From: an uncultured Clostridia bacterium
Lineage (GTDB): Bacteria; Bacillota; Clostridia; TANB77; CAG-508
Assembly (NCBI GenBank): GCA_934129785.1
Contig: CAKOWW010000002.1
Span: 1-64,000, forward strand
Length of the DNA stretch: 64,000 nt
Reading direction: 5' to 3'
Of this stretch, positions 8,409-17,058 are shown in pieces (within the stretch, counting starts at the first letter, position 1; every line of letters starts with the position of its first letter). The notes beneath the pieces are model-generated. The model did no database searches. It was not told where the DNA came from and saw only the letters and a program-made list of their open reading frames with translations. Position numbers and translations under genes: made by a program.

Positions 8409-9080
8409 ATGAAAAAAATGCTTATTATCATAGTGATTTTATCATGCATATTAGTTGGAATGATAATTTATAGAAAACAAGCAGTAGGAGCTAAAGACAA
8501 TGTTAATGTACAAGATATTAAGCAAATAGAAGAATATATAACCAAAATTTATGGATGGAAAGAAGTAACTAAACAAGCATTGCCAGAGTTTGAAGATATA
8601 AATAATGCCGATAAATTATGGCTTTGGGAAATTGTAAAAAAGAATTTAGATGATTACGAATTAACATATGAGCAAATAAACAACAAAGCAGAAGAATTAT
8701 TTGGAAAAGACTTTAAAAATCAATTTCCAAAAGAAGGAAATGATTCAATAGAATATGATGAACAAACAGATAAATATTATAACTTAGACATTGAATTAGA
8801 CAACAAAGAAGATAGTTTTTTATTAGATAAAATAGAAAGAACAAAAGAAGGGTACACAGCCAGAATTATAGAATATGAAGAAGATTACAGTAGTGAAAAT
8901 AGCATAATAATAACAAATACAAACGAAGAAGAAATAGGAAGAGTTTCTAATAATGATAATGAAACCAAAATACAAGAAATTGTAAAACAAAATATAGATA
9001 GATTTACTAAAAAAGAAATAAACCTAGAAAAACAGGAAGAAAGATTAATAGTAAAATCGGTAAAAATAGTAAAAGATTAG
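8409..9080 (+). CDS. Membrane-anchored or exported accessory protein of the two-component operon
   Basis: A 223-aa protein with one N-terminal hydrophobic helix (residues 3-20), then an acidic, lysine-rich extracellular domain. The SCILVG stretch could be a weak lipobox, but the cysteine context is not convincing. It begins 21 bases after the kinase gene and ends 9 bases before the radical SAM gene, so it is probably in one transcript. No recognised domain. Its place suggests a sensor modulator. Confidence 0.7.
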   Translation: MKKMLIIIVILSCILVGMIIYRKQAVGAKDNVNVQDIKQIEEYITKIYGWKEVTKQALPEFEDINNADKLWLWEIVKKNLDDYELTYEQINNKAEELFGKDFKNQFPKEGNDSIEYDEQTDKYYNLDIELDNKEDSFLLDKIERTKEGYTARIIEYEEDYSSENSIIITNTNEEEIGRVSNNDNETKIQEIVKQNIDRFTKKEINLEKQEERLIVKSVKIVKD

Positions 9081-9089
9081 GAGAACAAC

Positions 9090-9986
9090 ATGATAAAAGA
9101 ACTAGACAAATGCACGATATGCCCACATAAATGTGGAATAAATAGAAATGAAGGAAAAATAGGAAGATGCAAAGCAAGTGATAAAGTAAAAATAGCATTA
9201 TATTCAACACATAATTTTGAAGAACCATGTATAAGTGGAGAAAATGGCTCTGGAACAGTATTTTTTTCTAATTGTAATTTAAACTGTGTATATTGTCAAA
9301 ATTATGAAATAAGTCAGCAAGGAAAAGGCAAAGAAATAACAATAGACGAATTAGCCCAAATATTCTTAGAACAACAATTAAAAAATGTTGAAAACATAAA
9401 CTTGGTAACTCCAACAAGTTATACTTTTCAAATTATAGAGGCAATAAAAATAGCAAGAAAAAAAGGACTAAAAATTCCAATTGTATATAATACAAATGGA
9501 TATGAAACAATTGAAACTATTAGAAAATTAGATGGATATGTAGACATCTATTTGCCAGATTTGAAATATGCAGAAAATGAAAAAGCATATAAATATTCAA
9601 AAATAGAGAATTACTTTGAAATTGCTACAAATGCAATAAAAGAAATGGCAAAGCAAGCAGGTAAACCTGAATTTGATAAAAACGGCATAATGAAAAAAGG
9701 CGTTATGATAAGACATTTGGTGTTACCTGAAAATATAGAAAACAGTAAAAAAGTGCTAAAGTGGATAAATGATAATTTGAAAGACTATGTGTATATAAGT
9801 GTTATGGCACAATATTTTCCTACATATAAAGCTAAAACTGATGAAAATTATAAGGAGTTAAATAGAAAACTTACAAAAAATGAGTGGAAACAAATAGAAA
9901 ATTATATTGATTTTTTAGGGTTTGAAAATGGGTTTGTTCAAGAGCTTGGAGAACATGAAGAAGAATATGTGCCAAAGTGGTGGTAA
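9090..9986 (+). CDS. Radical SAM protein related to pyruvate formate-lyase activases (PflX-like)
   Basis: A 298-aa protein. The N-terminus has a ferredoxin-like cysteine pattern (CTICPHKCGINR, then GRCKAS). The radical SAM cluster motif Cys-x3-Cys-x2-Cys follows as CNLNCVYCQN near residues 65-74. Further on are NTNGYE and DIYLPDLKYA, the usual AdoMet-binding strands. Such proteins install glycyl radicals or belong to the less characterised PflX group. No glycyl-radical enzyme is adjacent, so the substrate is unknown. Confidence 0.88.
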   Translation: MIKELDKCTICPHKCGINRNEGKIGRCKASDKVKIALYSTHNFEEPCISGENGSGTVFFSNCNLNCVYCQNYEISQQGKGKEITIDELAQIFLEQQLKNVENINLVTPTSYTFQIIEAIKIARKKGLKIPIVYNTNGYETIETIRKLDGYVDIYLPDLKYAENEKAYKYSKIENYFEIATNAIKEMAKQAGKPEFDKNGIMKKGVMIRHLVLPENIENSKKVLKWINDNLKDYVYISVMAQYFPTYKAKTDENYKELNRKLTKNEWKQIENYIDFLGFENGFVQELGEHEEEYVPKWW

Positions 9987-10063
9987 AAAAATAAAAAAAT
10001 AAGTAGAAATTTTAAAATGCTTGTGATATACTTCAAAAAGAAAAAAGAATAGGAGTGATAAAA

Positions 10064-10921
10064 GTGACACAAGCTGACAAACACTTTATTGAAACTTGCA
10101 AAGAAATAATAGAAAACGGTTACTCATCTGAAGGCACAAACGTAAGAACAAGATGGGAAGATGGAAGTGAAGCAAACTACATATCAATAGTAGGAGTAAC
10201 AAATAAATATGATGTAGGAAAAGAATTTCCAATGATAACATTAAGAAATAATAGTGGAACTGTAAAAAGAGCAATTGATGAAGTTTTGTGGATTTGGCAA
10301 AAAAAATCCAACAATATAAAAGATCTTAATTCACATATATGGGACCAATGGGCAGATGAAAAAGGTTCAATAGGAAAAGCATATGGATATCAAATGGGGA
10401 AAAAATATAAATTCAAGACAAAAGATGGAATAAAAGAAATGGACCAAGTAGATTTTGTTTTGTATTTACTAAAAAATGACCAATCAAGCAGAAGAATAAT
10501 GACAAATATATTTAATCATGAAGAATTGAAAGATATGGCATTAGAGCCATGTGTCTATGGAACACAATGGTTAGTAAAAGAGGGAAAACTACATTTAATA
10601 TTAAATCAACGTTCACAAGATATGTTAGCAGCAAATGGTTGGAATGTAATGCAATATGCAGCATTGCAATGCATGTTTGCACAAGTGGCAGGGCTGGAAG
10701 TTGGAACTTTAACACATAATATTGGAGATTGCCACATATATGATAGACATATACCATTAGTAAAAAAACTAATAGAAGCTGAGGCAATGGATGTTCATCC
10801 AAAATTAAAAATAAATAATCCTACTAAAAATTTTTATGAATTTAAAGTAGATGATTTTGAAATAGAAAATTATGATTATAATAAAGAAATAAAATTAGGA
10901 AAAATACCAGTAGCAAAATAA
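10064..10921 (+). CDS. thyA: Thymidylate synthase
   Basis: About 285 aa. It methylates dUMP using methylene-tetrahydrofolate. The catalytic cysteine is in LEPCVYGTQW, followed by LNQRSQDML for phosphate binding and GDCHIYDRH for nucleotide contacts. The GTG at 10064 is chosen over an in-frame GTG at 10055 because AGGAG at 10051-10055 would overlap the latter. folA begins 12 bases after the stop, coupling dTMP synthesis with dihydrofolate recycling. Confidence 0.95.
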   Translation: MTQADKHFIETCKEIIENGYSSEGTNVRTRWEDGSEANYISIVGVTNKYDVGKEFPMITLRNNSGTVKRAIDEVLWIWQKKSNNIKDLNSHIWDQWADEKGSIGKAYGYQMGKKYKFKTKDGIKEMDQVDFVLYLLKNDQSSRRIMTNIFNHEELKDMALEPCVYGTQWLVKEGKLHLILNQRSQDMLAANGWNVMQYAALQCMFAQVAGLEVGTLTHNIGDCHIYDRHIPLVKKLIEAEAMDVHPKLKINNPTKNFYEFKVDDFEIENYDYNKEIKLGKIPVAK

Positions 10922-10933
10922 GGAGAGATAGAT

Positions 10934-11422
10934 ATGTTAAGTATAATAGTTGCAAAAGCAAAAAATAATATAATAGGAAAAAATAATAGTTTAGTATGGC
11001 ACTTGCCAGAGGATTTAAAACACTTTAGAAAGTTAACAACAGGACATACAATTATAATGGGAAGAAAAACTTTTGAATCATTAGGAAGAGTATTGCCAGA
11101 TAGAAAGCACATAATTTTTAGCCAAAACCCTGATTTTAAAGTAAATGATGAAAATGTGGAAGTAGTGCATTCTTTATTACAAATTCAAGATTTAATAGAA
11201 GGTGAAGAAGAAGCATTTGTTATAGGCGGTGCAATGATTTATAATTTTTTAATGCCATATGTTAAAAAAATGTATGTAACACAAATAAATGAAGAATTTG
11301 AAGGAGATGCTTTCTTCCCTAAAATAGATGAAAAAGTTTGGAAAAAAACAAGTGAAGAAAAAGGGATAAAAGATGAAGATAATAAATTAGATTATGAATT
11401 TATTACATATGAAAGAAGTTGA
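10934..11422 (+). CDS. folA: Dihydrofolate reductase
   Basis: A 162-aa enzyme recycling the dihydrofolate made by ThyA. Motifs are the start MLSIIVAKAKNNIIGKNNSLVWHLPEDL (written in pieces: IIGKNN, LVWHLPEDL), the NADPH-binding TIIMGRKTFESLG, and VIGGAMIYNFL. Length is normal. The stop lies at the edge of MITE copy B, so the element sits immediately after the gene. Confidence 0.96.
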   Translation: MLSIIVAKAKNNIIGKNNSLVWHLPEDLKHFRKLTTGHTIIMGRKTFESLGRVLPDRKHIIFSQNPDFKVNDENVEVVHSLLQIQDLIEGEEEAFVIGGAMIYNFLMPYVKKMYVTQINEEFEGDAFFPKIDEKVWKKTSEEKGIKDEDNKLDYEFITYERS

Positions 11423-11423
11423 T

Positions 11424-11669
11424 AGATAATTGTTTTGATAAAATATTCAAAAGAAATCCTTGATATATAAGCTTTTCATTATATTCCTCGGCTTATTACA
11501 AAATTTAAGAAATTCTAAATTGTTTTATGGGTCCTTTCCACTAAAAGTGAACTCTTACCATAAAACTGCATAGAATTTCTTAAATTTTTCCATGCGCATT
11601 CGTCATTTCATTTAAAGCTTATATATCAAGGATTTCTTTGTATTAATAATAATTCATTAATCAGTAACT
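11424..11669 (+). mobile_element. MITE copy B, about 246 bp
   Basis: Bounded by degenerate outer repeats (GATAATTGTTTTGATAAAA on the left, TTCATTAATCAGTAAC on the right). It contains the inner inverted repeats AAGAAATCCTTGATATATAA and its complement at 11451 and 11617. The core includes CATTCCTCGGC-type and TGCGCATTCG segments and a central imperfect palindrome around TTTTATGGGTCC. No coding capacity. It has the same arrangement as the reverse complement of copy E. Confidence 0.85.
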
Positions 11670-11695
11670 GAAGAATATAAAAACAAGAAGAAATG

Positions 11696-11724
11696 TTGAA
11701 AAAAGCCGAAAAATATGGTAAAAT
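11696..11724 (+). promoter_or_regulatory. Promoter of the orphan gene at 11906
   Basis: TTGAAA at 11696-11701 and TAAAAT at 11719-11724 with a 17-base spacer. A leader of about 170 bases follows. Confidence 0.55.
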
Positions 11725-11730
11725 AATCAT

Positions 11731-11905
11731 ATGCTAATTTTTTTAGCATACGCACATTAAAATAATAACGGCAATTGTTATTATTTGACGGTTATTGATT
11801 TTTCCGAAATTGTGCACCAAGTTTGAGACATTAGAAAAGCCTAAAACATAAGACATTTAGGAACGAACGACACAATAAGAAAGTGTGTAGTAGGGAAAGG
11901 AAAAA
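11731..11905 (+). promoter_or_regulatory. Structured leader RNA, unassigned
   Basis: It holds TATGCTAA/TTAGCATA around a T loop and then a perfect 9-bp stem AATAATAAC/GTTATTATT. GCACA and TTGTGC enclose the second hairpin, suggesting a small multibranch fold. About 70 further bases, including ACGACACAATAAG, lead to the start codon. I do not recognise a known riboswitch. Confidence 0.4.
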
Positions 11906-12592
11906 ATGGATATTTTTATTTGTGTAGGACAAGAAGAAAACGGCCTAGTATTTGGAAGATATAATGGAGGCAAAAAACCAGTTGTTGCTTCACATTATCG
12001 TATTATAGGAAATGGATGGGATTGCCGAATTACTAAAGAAGGCCATATTGTATGTGAAACGAAGAAAAATGGAAAGAAACTTGTATATATTATATATAAG
12101 GAAGGTTTCTCAAAATTAATTCTAACCAATGGGAGCAAAAAAGTAACCCTAAGAAAAGCTAACGTAATATCGAATGAAGACGAAAAAATTGAAGGCTGTA
12201 TACACCTGACATCAGGAGAAGACTTTAAGGATAGAACAGCCAATTACAGAAGTAGCTTAAATAAATATGGTCTTTCAAAGGTTTATAACGAAGAGCCTAA
12301 TAAGAATTATTTGGTAGTTAAATGGAAAAAAGAAAACAATGAACAATATTCATTTGATATAGAAACAGATGGTAAAATGAATATTGTTCCAAAGATAGTA
12401 AGAAGAAAATACAGACATGAAAAATTTTCAGAATATTCTCAACATATTGTAAAAGTAACAGACGCAACATGGGTAAGAACAATTGAGATTATAACTAGAA
12501 AAAATGGGAAAATAGAAAAAAAGATAACTTTATATACATTAGAAAGAAATCTGACAAACATTCAAGACTTACCTTTAGAAACTTATCTTTAG
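11906..12592 (+). CDS. Orphan protein of unknown function between two MITE copies
   Basis: A 228-aa soluble protein with no signal peptide or membrane helix. The first half (VGQEENGLVFGRYNGG, ITKEGHIVCETKKNG, KKLVYIIYKEG) looks all-beta, and the second half is basic (VRRKYRHEKF, EIITRKNGKIEKK). GGGAAAGG precedes the ATG. It is transcribed alone, with its own promoter, structured leader and terminator, and lies between MITE copies B and C. G+C is slightly above its neighbours. I cannot name a family. Confidence 0.7.
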   Translation: MDIFICVGQEENGLVFGRYNGGKKPVVASHYRIIGNGWDCRITKEGHIVCETKKNGKKLVYIIYKEGFSKLILTNGSKKVTLRKANVISNEDEKIEGCIHLTSGEDFKDRTANYRSSLNKYGLSKVYNEEPNKNYLVVKWKKENNEQYSFDIETDGKMNIVPKIVRRKYRHEKFSEYSQHIVKVTDATWVRTIEIITRKNGKIEKKITLYTLERNLTNIQDLPLETYL

Positions 12593-12614
12593 AAGAAAAA
12601 AACAATAACCTAGA

Positions 12615-12647
12615 AGCAGACTATAAATTAGTCTGCTTTGTTGTTTT
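12615..12647 (+). terminator. Terminator of the orphan gene
   Basis: AGCAGACTA and TAGTCTGCT pair around a short loop, followed by TTGTTGTTTT. Confidence 0.8.
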
Positions 12648-12895
12648 ACTAGATAATAGTTTTGATAAAATATTCAAAAGAAATTCTTGATATATAAGCT
12701 TTTAATGAAATGATGAATGCGCATGGTGAAATTTTAGAAATTCTATGCAGTTTTATGGTAAGTGTTCACTTTTAGTGAAAAGGACCCATAAAACAATTTA
12801 GAATTTCTTAAATTTTGTAATAAGCCGAGAAATGTAATGAAAAGCTTATATATCAAGGAGTTCTTTGTATTAATAATAACCCGTTAATCAGTAAC
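12646..12895 (+). mobile_element. MITE copy C, about 250 bp, core inverted
   Basis: Its outer ends (TTACTAGATAATAGTTTTGAT on the left, CCCGTTAATCAGTAAC on the right) match copy B's orientation. The region between the inner repeats is reversed: AATGAAATGATGAATGCGCATG comes first and AAGCCGAGAAATG last. This is what recombination between the 20-25-bp inner inverted repeats would produce. Confidence 0.85.
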
Positions 12896-12922
12896 CTTTT
12901 TGCACAAAAATAAGAAAAACAC

Positions 12923-12951
12923 TTGAAATTTTAATAAAAATATAGTAAAAT
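12923..12951 (+). promoter_or_regulatory. Promoter of rpsO
   Basis: TTGAAA at 12923-12928 and TAAAAT at 12946-12951 with a 17-base spacer. Confidence 0.6.
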
Positions 12952-12961
12952 AGGAATGTCA

Positions 12962-13050
12962 AAAAGCAATACCTTATACTTAGCTTAAAAGCGTAAGCAC
13001 CTAAGACTTTAAGCTCAGTTAAAGGAAGAAAAAAATAGGAGGTGTAAAAA
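12962..13050 (+). promoter_or_regulatory. rpsO leader, candidate S15 autoregulatory RNA
   Basis: AGCTTAAA and TTTAAGCT pair perfectly around an 18-base loop containing GCGTAAGCACC. A second element, GTTAAAGG, precedes AGGAGGTG. S15 represses its own mRNA in several bacteria through leader structures that differ between groups. The structure is seen in the sequence, and its use by S15 is inference. Confidence 0.45.
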
Positions 13051-13314
13051 ATGACAAGAGAAAGAAAACAAGAAATAATTTCAACATATAAAAGAGATGA
13101 AAAAGACACTGGTTCTCCAGAAGTACAAATAGCTCTTTTAACAGAAAGAATTAATGAATTAACAGAACACTTAAAAGTTCACCAAAAAGACAACCACTCA
13201 AGAAGAGGATTATTAAAAATGGTTGGTAAAAGAAGAAATCTATTAAACTACTTAGCAAAAAAAGATGTTAATAGATATAGAGAAATAGTTGAAAAACTAG
13301 GATTAAGAAAATAA
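13051..13314 (+). CDS. rpsO: 30S ribosomal protein S15
   Basis: An 87-aa protein with the canonical DTGSPEVQIALLTERI, DNHSRRGLLKMVGKRR and LGLRK segments contacting 16S rRNA helices 20-22. AGGAGGTG precedes the ATG. The usual rpsO-pnp order follows. Confidence 0.98.
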   Translation: MTRERKQEIISTYKRDEKDTGSPEVQIALLTERINELTEHLKVHQKDNHSRRGLLKMVGKRRNLLNYLAKKDVNRYREIVEKLGLRK

Positions 13315-13324
13315 TTAAAAAATA

Positions 13325-13358
13325 AAGCCCTATGCTTGTTTTATTAGCATGGGCTTTT
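13325..13358 (+). terminator. Terminator between rpsO and pnp
   Basis: AAGCCC-T-ATGC pairs with GCATGGGCTT (one bulged T), followed by a T-rich tract. Partial readthrough to pnp is possible. Confidence 0.75.
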
Positions 13359-13399
13359 ATCAAGAAAAAAAGTACCAAGCAAAATTTTAGGTAAGTAGC

Positions 13400-13437
13400 T
13401 TGTATAATATGCTATAAAAAATAGCACATTATAGAGG
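13400..13437 (+). promoter_or_regulatory. pnp leader hairpin
   Basis: ATAATATGCTAT and ATAGCACATTATA form a long stem around an A-rich loop about 60 bases before pnp. In E. coli the pnp leader hairpin is the RNase III and PNPase autoregulation target. The same role here is inference. Confidence 0.4.
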
Positions 13438-13497
13438 TTACAATCTAAAAAGCTTGGCAAAAGGTGCGAAAAACTGTATAAAAAGGAGAGATAAAAA

Positions 13498-15627
13498 ATG
13501 TTTAAAACATATGAAACAGAATTAGCAGGAAGAAAATTAGTTATAGAAACAGGAAAAATGGCAGAACTTGCAAATGGAAGTGTACTTGTACGCTATGGAG
13601 ATACATGTGTATTAGTAAATGTAACTGCATCAAAAGAACCAAGAGATGGAATAGACTTTTTTCCATTATCAGTAGATTTTGAAGAAAAACTATATTCAGT
13701 AGGAAAAATACCAGGAGGATTTTTAAAAAGAGAAGGAAAACCAAGTGATAAAGCAATATTAACATCAAGAGCAATAGACAGACCATTAAGACCACTATTT
13801 CCAAAAGACTTTAGAAATGATGTAGTAGTTGTTGCAACAGTACTTTGTGTAGAACAAGATAATTCACCAGAAGTAGCAGCAATGATAGGAGCAGCTTCTG
13901 CACTTGCAATATCAGATATACCATTTAATGGACCAACAGCTGCAGTAAATGTAGGATTAGTAGATGGAAAAATAATAATAAACCCAACAGAAAAACAAAG
14001 AGAAAACAGTGATTTAACATTAACAGTAGCTGCAACAGAAAAGAAAATAACAATGATAGAAGCTGGAGCAAATGAAGTACCAGATGATGTTATGTTAGAA
14101 GCGATAAAACAAGCACATGTAGAAATCAAAAAAATATGCAAATTTATTTCAAAAATACAAGAAGAAATTGGAAAACCAAAATTTGAATATAAATCATTTG
14201 AAGTTGATCATGATGTATATGAATTTATTGAAGAAAACTTCAAAGAAGAAATGAAAGAAAAAGTTCAAGAAAAAGACAAAGAAACAAGAGACAAAAATAT
14301 AGATGAATTAACAGAAAAAATTCAAAATGCTTATACAGAAAAATTTGGAGAAGATGCATTTGAAGAACATAAAAGCGACATTGGAGAAGCAATATACAAA
14401 TTAGAGAAAAAATGTGTAAGAGAAATGATATTTGTAGAACATAAAAGAGTTGATGGAAGAGCACTAGATGAAATAAGACCACTATCATGTGAAGTTGGAC
14501 TATTACCAAGAGTACATGGAAGTGCATTATTCACAAGAGGTCAAACACAAGTATTATCAATTGCAACATTAGGAATGATAAGTGAAGAACAAGTTTTAGA
14601 TGGAATAGACACAGAAGAATCAAAAAGATATATGCATCACTATAATTTCCCAAGTTACTCAGTAGGAGAAGCAAGACCATCAAGAGGACCAGGAAGAAGA
14701 GAAATAGGACATGGAGCATTAGCAGAAAAAGCATTAGTTCCAGTACTACCATCAAAAGAAGAATTTCCATATGCAATAAGAGTTGTATCAGAAGTATTAT
14801 CATCAAATGGTTCAACATCACAAGCAAGTATATGTGGAAGCACATTAAGCTTAATGGATGCTGGTGTGCCAATTAAAAGACCAGTAGCAGGAATATCAAC
14901 AGGACTAGTAACAAACCCAGATAATGATGAAGACTATGTAATGTTAGTAGATATTCAAGGACTAGAAGATTTCTTCGGAGATATGGATTTCAAAGTAGGT
15001 GGAACAGAAAAAGGAATTACAGCTATACAAGTAGATATTAAATGTGATGGATTAACATATGAAATAATTCAAGAAGCATTTGAAAGAACAAGAAAAGCAA
15101 GAGCACATATATTAGATGATATAATGATGCCAGTAATATCAAAACCAAGAGAAGAAGTTTCAAAATATGCACCACGAATATTAACAACAACAATAAAACC
15201 AGAAAAAATAAAAGATGTTATAGGACCTGGTGGAAAAATGATAAATAAAATAATAGATGAAACAGGAGTAAAAATAGACATAGAAGAAGATGGACAAGTT
15301 TTAATCTATTCAACAGACAATGAAAAAGCAAGCCAAGCACTTGAAATGGTAGAAGACATAGTAAGAGAAGTAGAAGTTGGCGGAATTTACTATGGAGAAG
15401 TAGTAAGATTAATGAACTTTGGAGCATTTGTAGACTTAGGATGTGGCGGAAAAGAAGGACTATTACACATATCAAAAATCTCTAAAGAAAGAATCAAAAA
15501 TATAGAAGATGTACTTCATGTTGGAGACAAAGTAACAGTAAAAGTAACAGAAATAGACGATCAAGGTAGAATAAACCTAAGTATGAAAGACTTAATAGAA
15601 GATAAATCAAAAGAAAGTGAAGAATAA
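13498..15627 (+). CDS. pnp: Polyribonucleotide nucleotidyltransferase (PNPase)
   Basis: A 709-aa phosphorolytic 3'-5' exoribonuclease. Two RNase PH domains (start FKTYETELAGRKLVIETGK; second at about residues 315-545 with DIQGLEDFFGDMDFKVGGT) are followed by a KH domain (VIGPGGKMINKIIDETG) and an S1 domain (GEVVRLMNFGAFVDLG). The length is standard, and all glycine codons next to C-ending codons read normally. It ends with its own terminator. Confidence 0.98.
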   Translation: MFKTYETELAGRKLVIETGKMAELANGSVLVRYGDTCVLVNVTASKEPRDGIDFFPLSVDFEEKLYSVGKIPGGFLKREGKPSDKAILTSRAIDRPLRPLFPKDFRNDVVVVATVLCVEQDNSPEVAAMIGAASALAISDIPFNGPTAAVNVGLVDGKIIINPTEKQRENSDLTLTVAATEKKITMIEAGANEVPDDVMLEAIKQAHVEIKKICKFISKIQEEIGKPKFEYKSFEVDHDVYEFIEENFKEEMKEKVQEKDKETRDKNIDELTEKIQNAYTEKFGEDAFEEHKSDIGEAIYKLEKKCVREMIFVEHKRVDGRALDEIRPLSCEVGLLPRVHGSALFTRGQTQVLSIATLGMISEEQVLDGIDTEESKRYMHHYNFPSYSVGEARPSRGPGRREIGHGALAEKALVPVLPSKEEFPYAIRVVSEVLSSNGSTSQASICGSTLSLMDAGVPIKRPVAGISTGLVTNPDNDEDYVMLVDIQGLEDFFGDMDFKVGGTEKGITAIQVDIKCDGLTYEIIQEAFERTRKARAHILDDIMMPVISKPREEVSKYAPRILTTTIKPEKIKDVIGPGGKMINKIIDETGVKIDIEEDGQVLIYSTDNEKASQALEMVEDIVREVEVGGIYYGEVVRLMNFGAFVDLGCGGKEGLLHISKISKERIKNIEDVLHVGDKVTVKVTEIDDQGRINLSMKDLIEDKSKESEE

Positions 15628-15638
15628 AAACTAAGATT

Positions 15639-15683
15639 AAAGGTGAAAGGATTAATTATAAAACATTGACCTTTCACTTTTAT
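15639..15683 (+). terminator. Terminator after pnp
   Basis: AAAGGTGAAAGG pairs with CCTTTCACTTTT across a 19-base loop. Confidence 0.8.
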
Positions 15684-15716
15684 AATATAAAACAAAAGAA
15701 ATGGAGAAACTGCAAA

Positions 15717-17045
15717 ATGAGATTGAAGGAAATTTCAGAAAAAATAAAATATGCAGTAACTGTTTTAGTATTATGTGCATTAGTATATTGTGCATATCAA
15801 AAATATCAAAAATATAATTTTAATGATTTTGTAAGAAGTGAAGCAAATGTATATACATCAGAATTTACAAGAGATGTAGCAGAAAAAATAAATAATCAAA
15901 AAAGTTATAAAATAACATCTAAAAAATATAATGATGCAATGTTTTATAAAAAAGTTAAAGTAGAAAAAAATCAACCATATAAAGTAACATGTATGGTAAA
16001 AACTAATAATGTAAAATCAAAAGAACAACAATCAGGAGTTGGAGCCCAAATATCTATTGAAGGAACAACAGAAAGATCTATTGCAATTCAAGGGACAAAT
16101 GATTGGCAAAAAATAGAATTGATATTTAATTCTAAAAACAGAGAAACCGTAAATATAGGATTTAGGTTAGGAGGATATTTAGGGCAAGCTACAGGAGAAG
16201 CATGGTTCACTGATTTTAAGTTAGAAGAAGGAATTGAAGAAAAAGACAACAACTGGAACTTTGGCTGTTTTATTTTTAAAACTACAGATGTAAATATTGA
16301 TGAAAAAGAAGTGAAATTAGAAGTAAGCCAAAATGACATAAATGACATAACAAATACTATAAAAAGATTTGAAAGTTCAGCTAAAAATTTATCAAAAGGA
16401 AAAATGACAGCAGAATGTGATATACATGAAATTGATCTGCCAATAACAGAATTGTCATATGACAATGAATTTGGATATTATGTATCACCTGAAAATGTAG
16501 AAACACAGATAAAAGACATAGTAAAGCAAAATAATTATGATCATATATTTGTTATAATGAGATTAGGAGATGCAAACCACGAAAATGATATAGAAGTAAA
16601 TGATTGGATTGGATTAGGTGCAATGGATTACTATGGAATTGGATTTTCAAATATAAGGCTTCCAAATGATTCAAAAAGTTATATATACAAGTACAATACT
16701 AAAATAAATACATTTCCAGAAGAAGTATTTTTACACGAATTTTTACATTCGTTAGAAAGAAATTCAAAAGAATATGGCTATGAAGTACCGGCTCTGCATG
16801 ATTATGAAAAATATGGATATAAAAATGAAAAATTGGAAGGACAGAAAAAATGGTATACAGATTATATGAATAAAAACATAAAATATAATGGTCAGAACAT
16901 AGGACTTTCAGAGGATATATATACATTAAAACCGGCAAAAAATAATAATTTTAAATATCCATATCAAATAGAGGAATTTAACCAACCTGAAAATGTAATA
17001 GAAGAATTAAAAGAAATAATAAATAAAATAAAAAAATCTATATGA
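15717..17045 (+). CDS. Membrane-anchored putative zinc metallopeptidase
   Basis: A 442-aa protein. A hydrophobic helix at residues 12-28 anchors it outside the cell. A beta-rich, carbohydrate-binding-like domain follows at about 60-180 (KNQPYKVTCMVKTNN, GEAWFTDFKLEEG, resembling CBM4/9-type folds). The C-terminal half carries HEFLHSLER, an HExxH zinc motif, then DYEKYGY. The start at 15717 is chosen because GGAG lies just upstream, while the longer frame overlaps the pnp terminator. Peptidase activity and substrate are inference. Confidence 0.65.
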   Translation: MRLKEISEKIKYAVTVLVLCALVYCAYQKYQKYNFNDFVRSEANVYTSEFTRDVAEKINNQKSYKITSKKYNDAMFYKKVKVEKNQPYKVTCMVKTNNVKSKEQQSGVGAQISIEGTTERSIAIQGTNDWQKIELIFNSKNRETVNIGFRLGGYLGQATGEAWFTDFKLEEGIEEKDNNWNFGCFIFKTTDVNIDEKEVKLEVSQNDINDITNTIKRFESSAKNLSKGKMTAECDIHEIDLPITELSYDNEFGYYVSPENVETQIKDIVKQNNYDHIFVIMRLGDANHENDIEVNDWIGLGAMDYYGIGFSNIRLPNDSKSYIYKYNTKINTFPEEVFLHEFLHSLERNSKEYGYEVPALHDYEKYGYKNEKLEGQKKWYTDYMNKNIKYNGQNIGLSEDIYTLKPAKNNNFKYPYQIEEFNQPENVIEELKEIINKIKKSI

Positions 17046-17058
17046 AGGAGCGATAAAA

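Noticed and set aside
11731..11905. Known riboswitch class in the leader of the gene at 11906
   Set aside because: I could not match its stems and loops to c-di-GMP, SAM, TPP, preQ1 or other consensus elements I know, so it is reported only as an unassigned structured leader.
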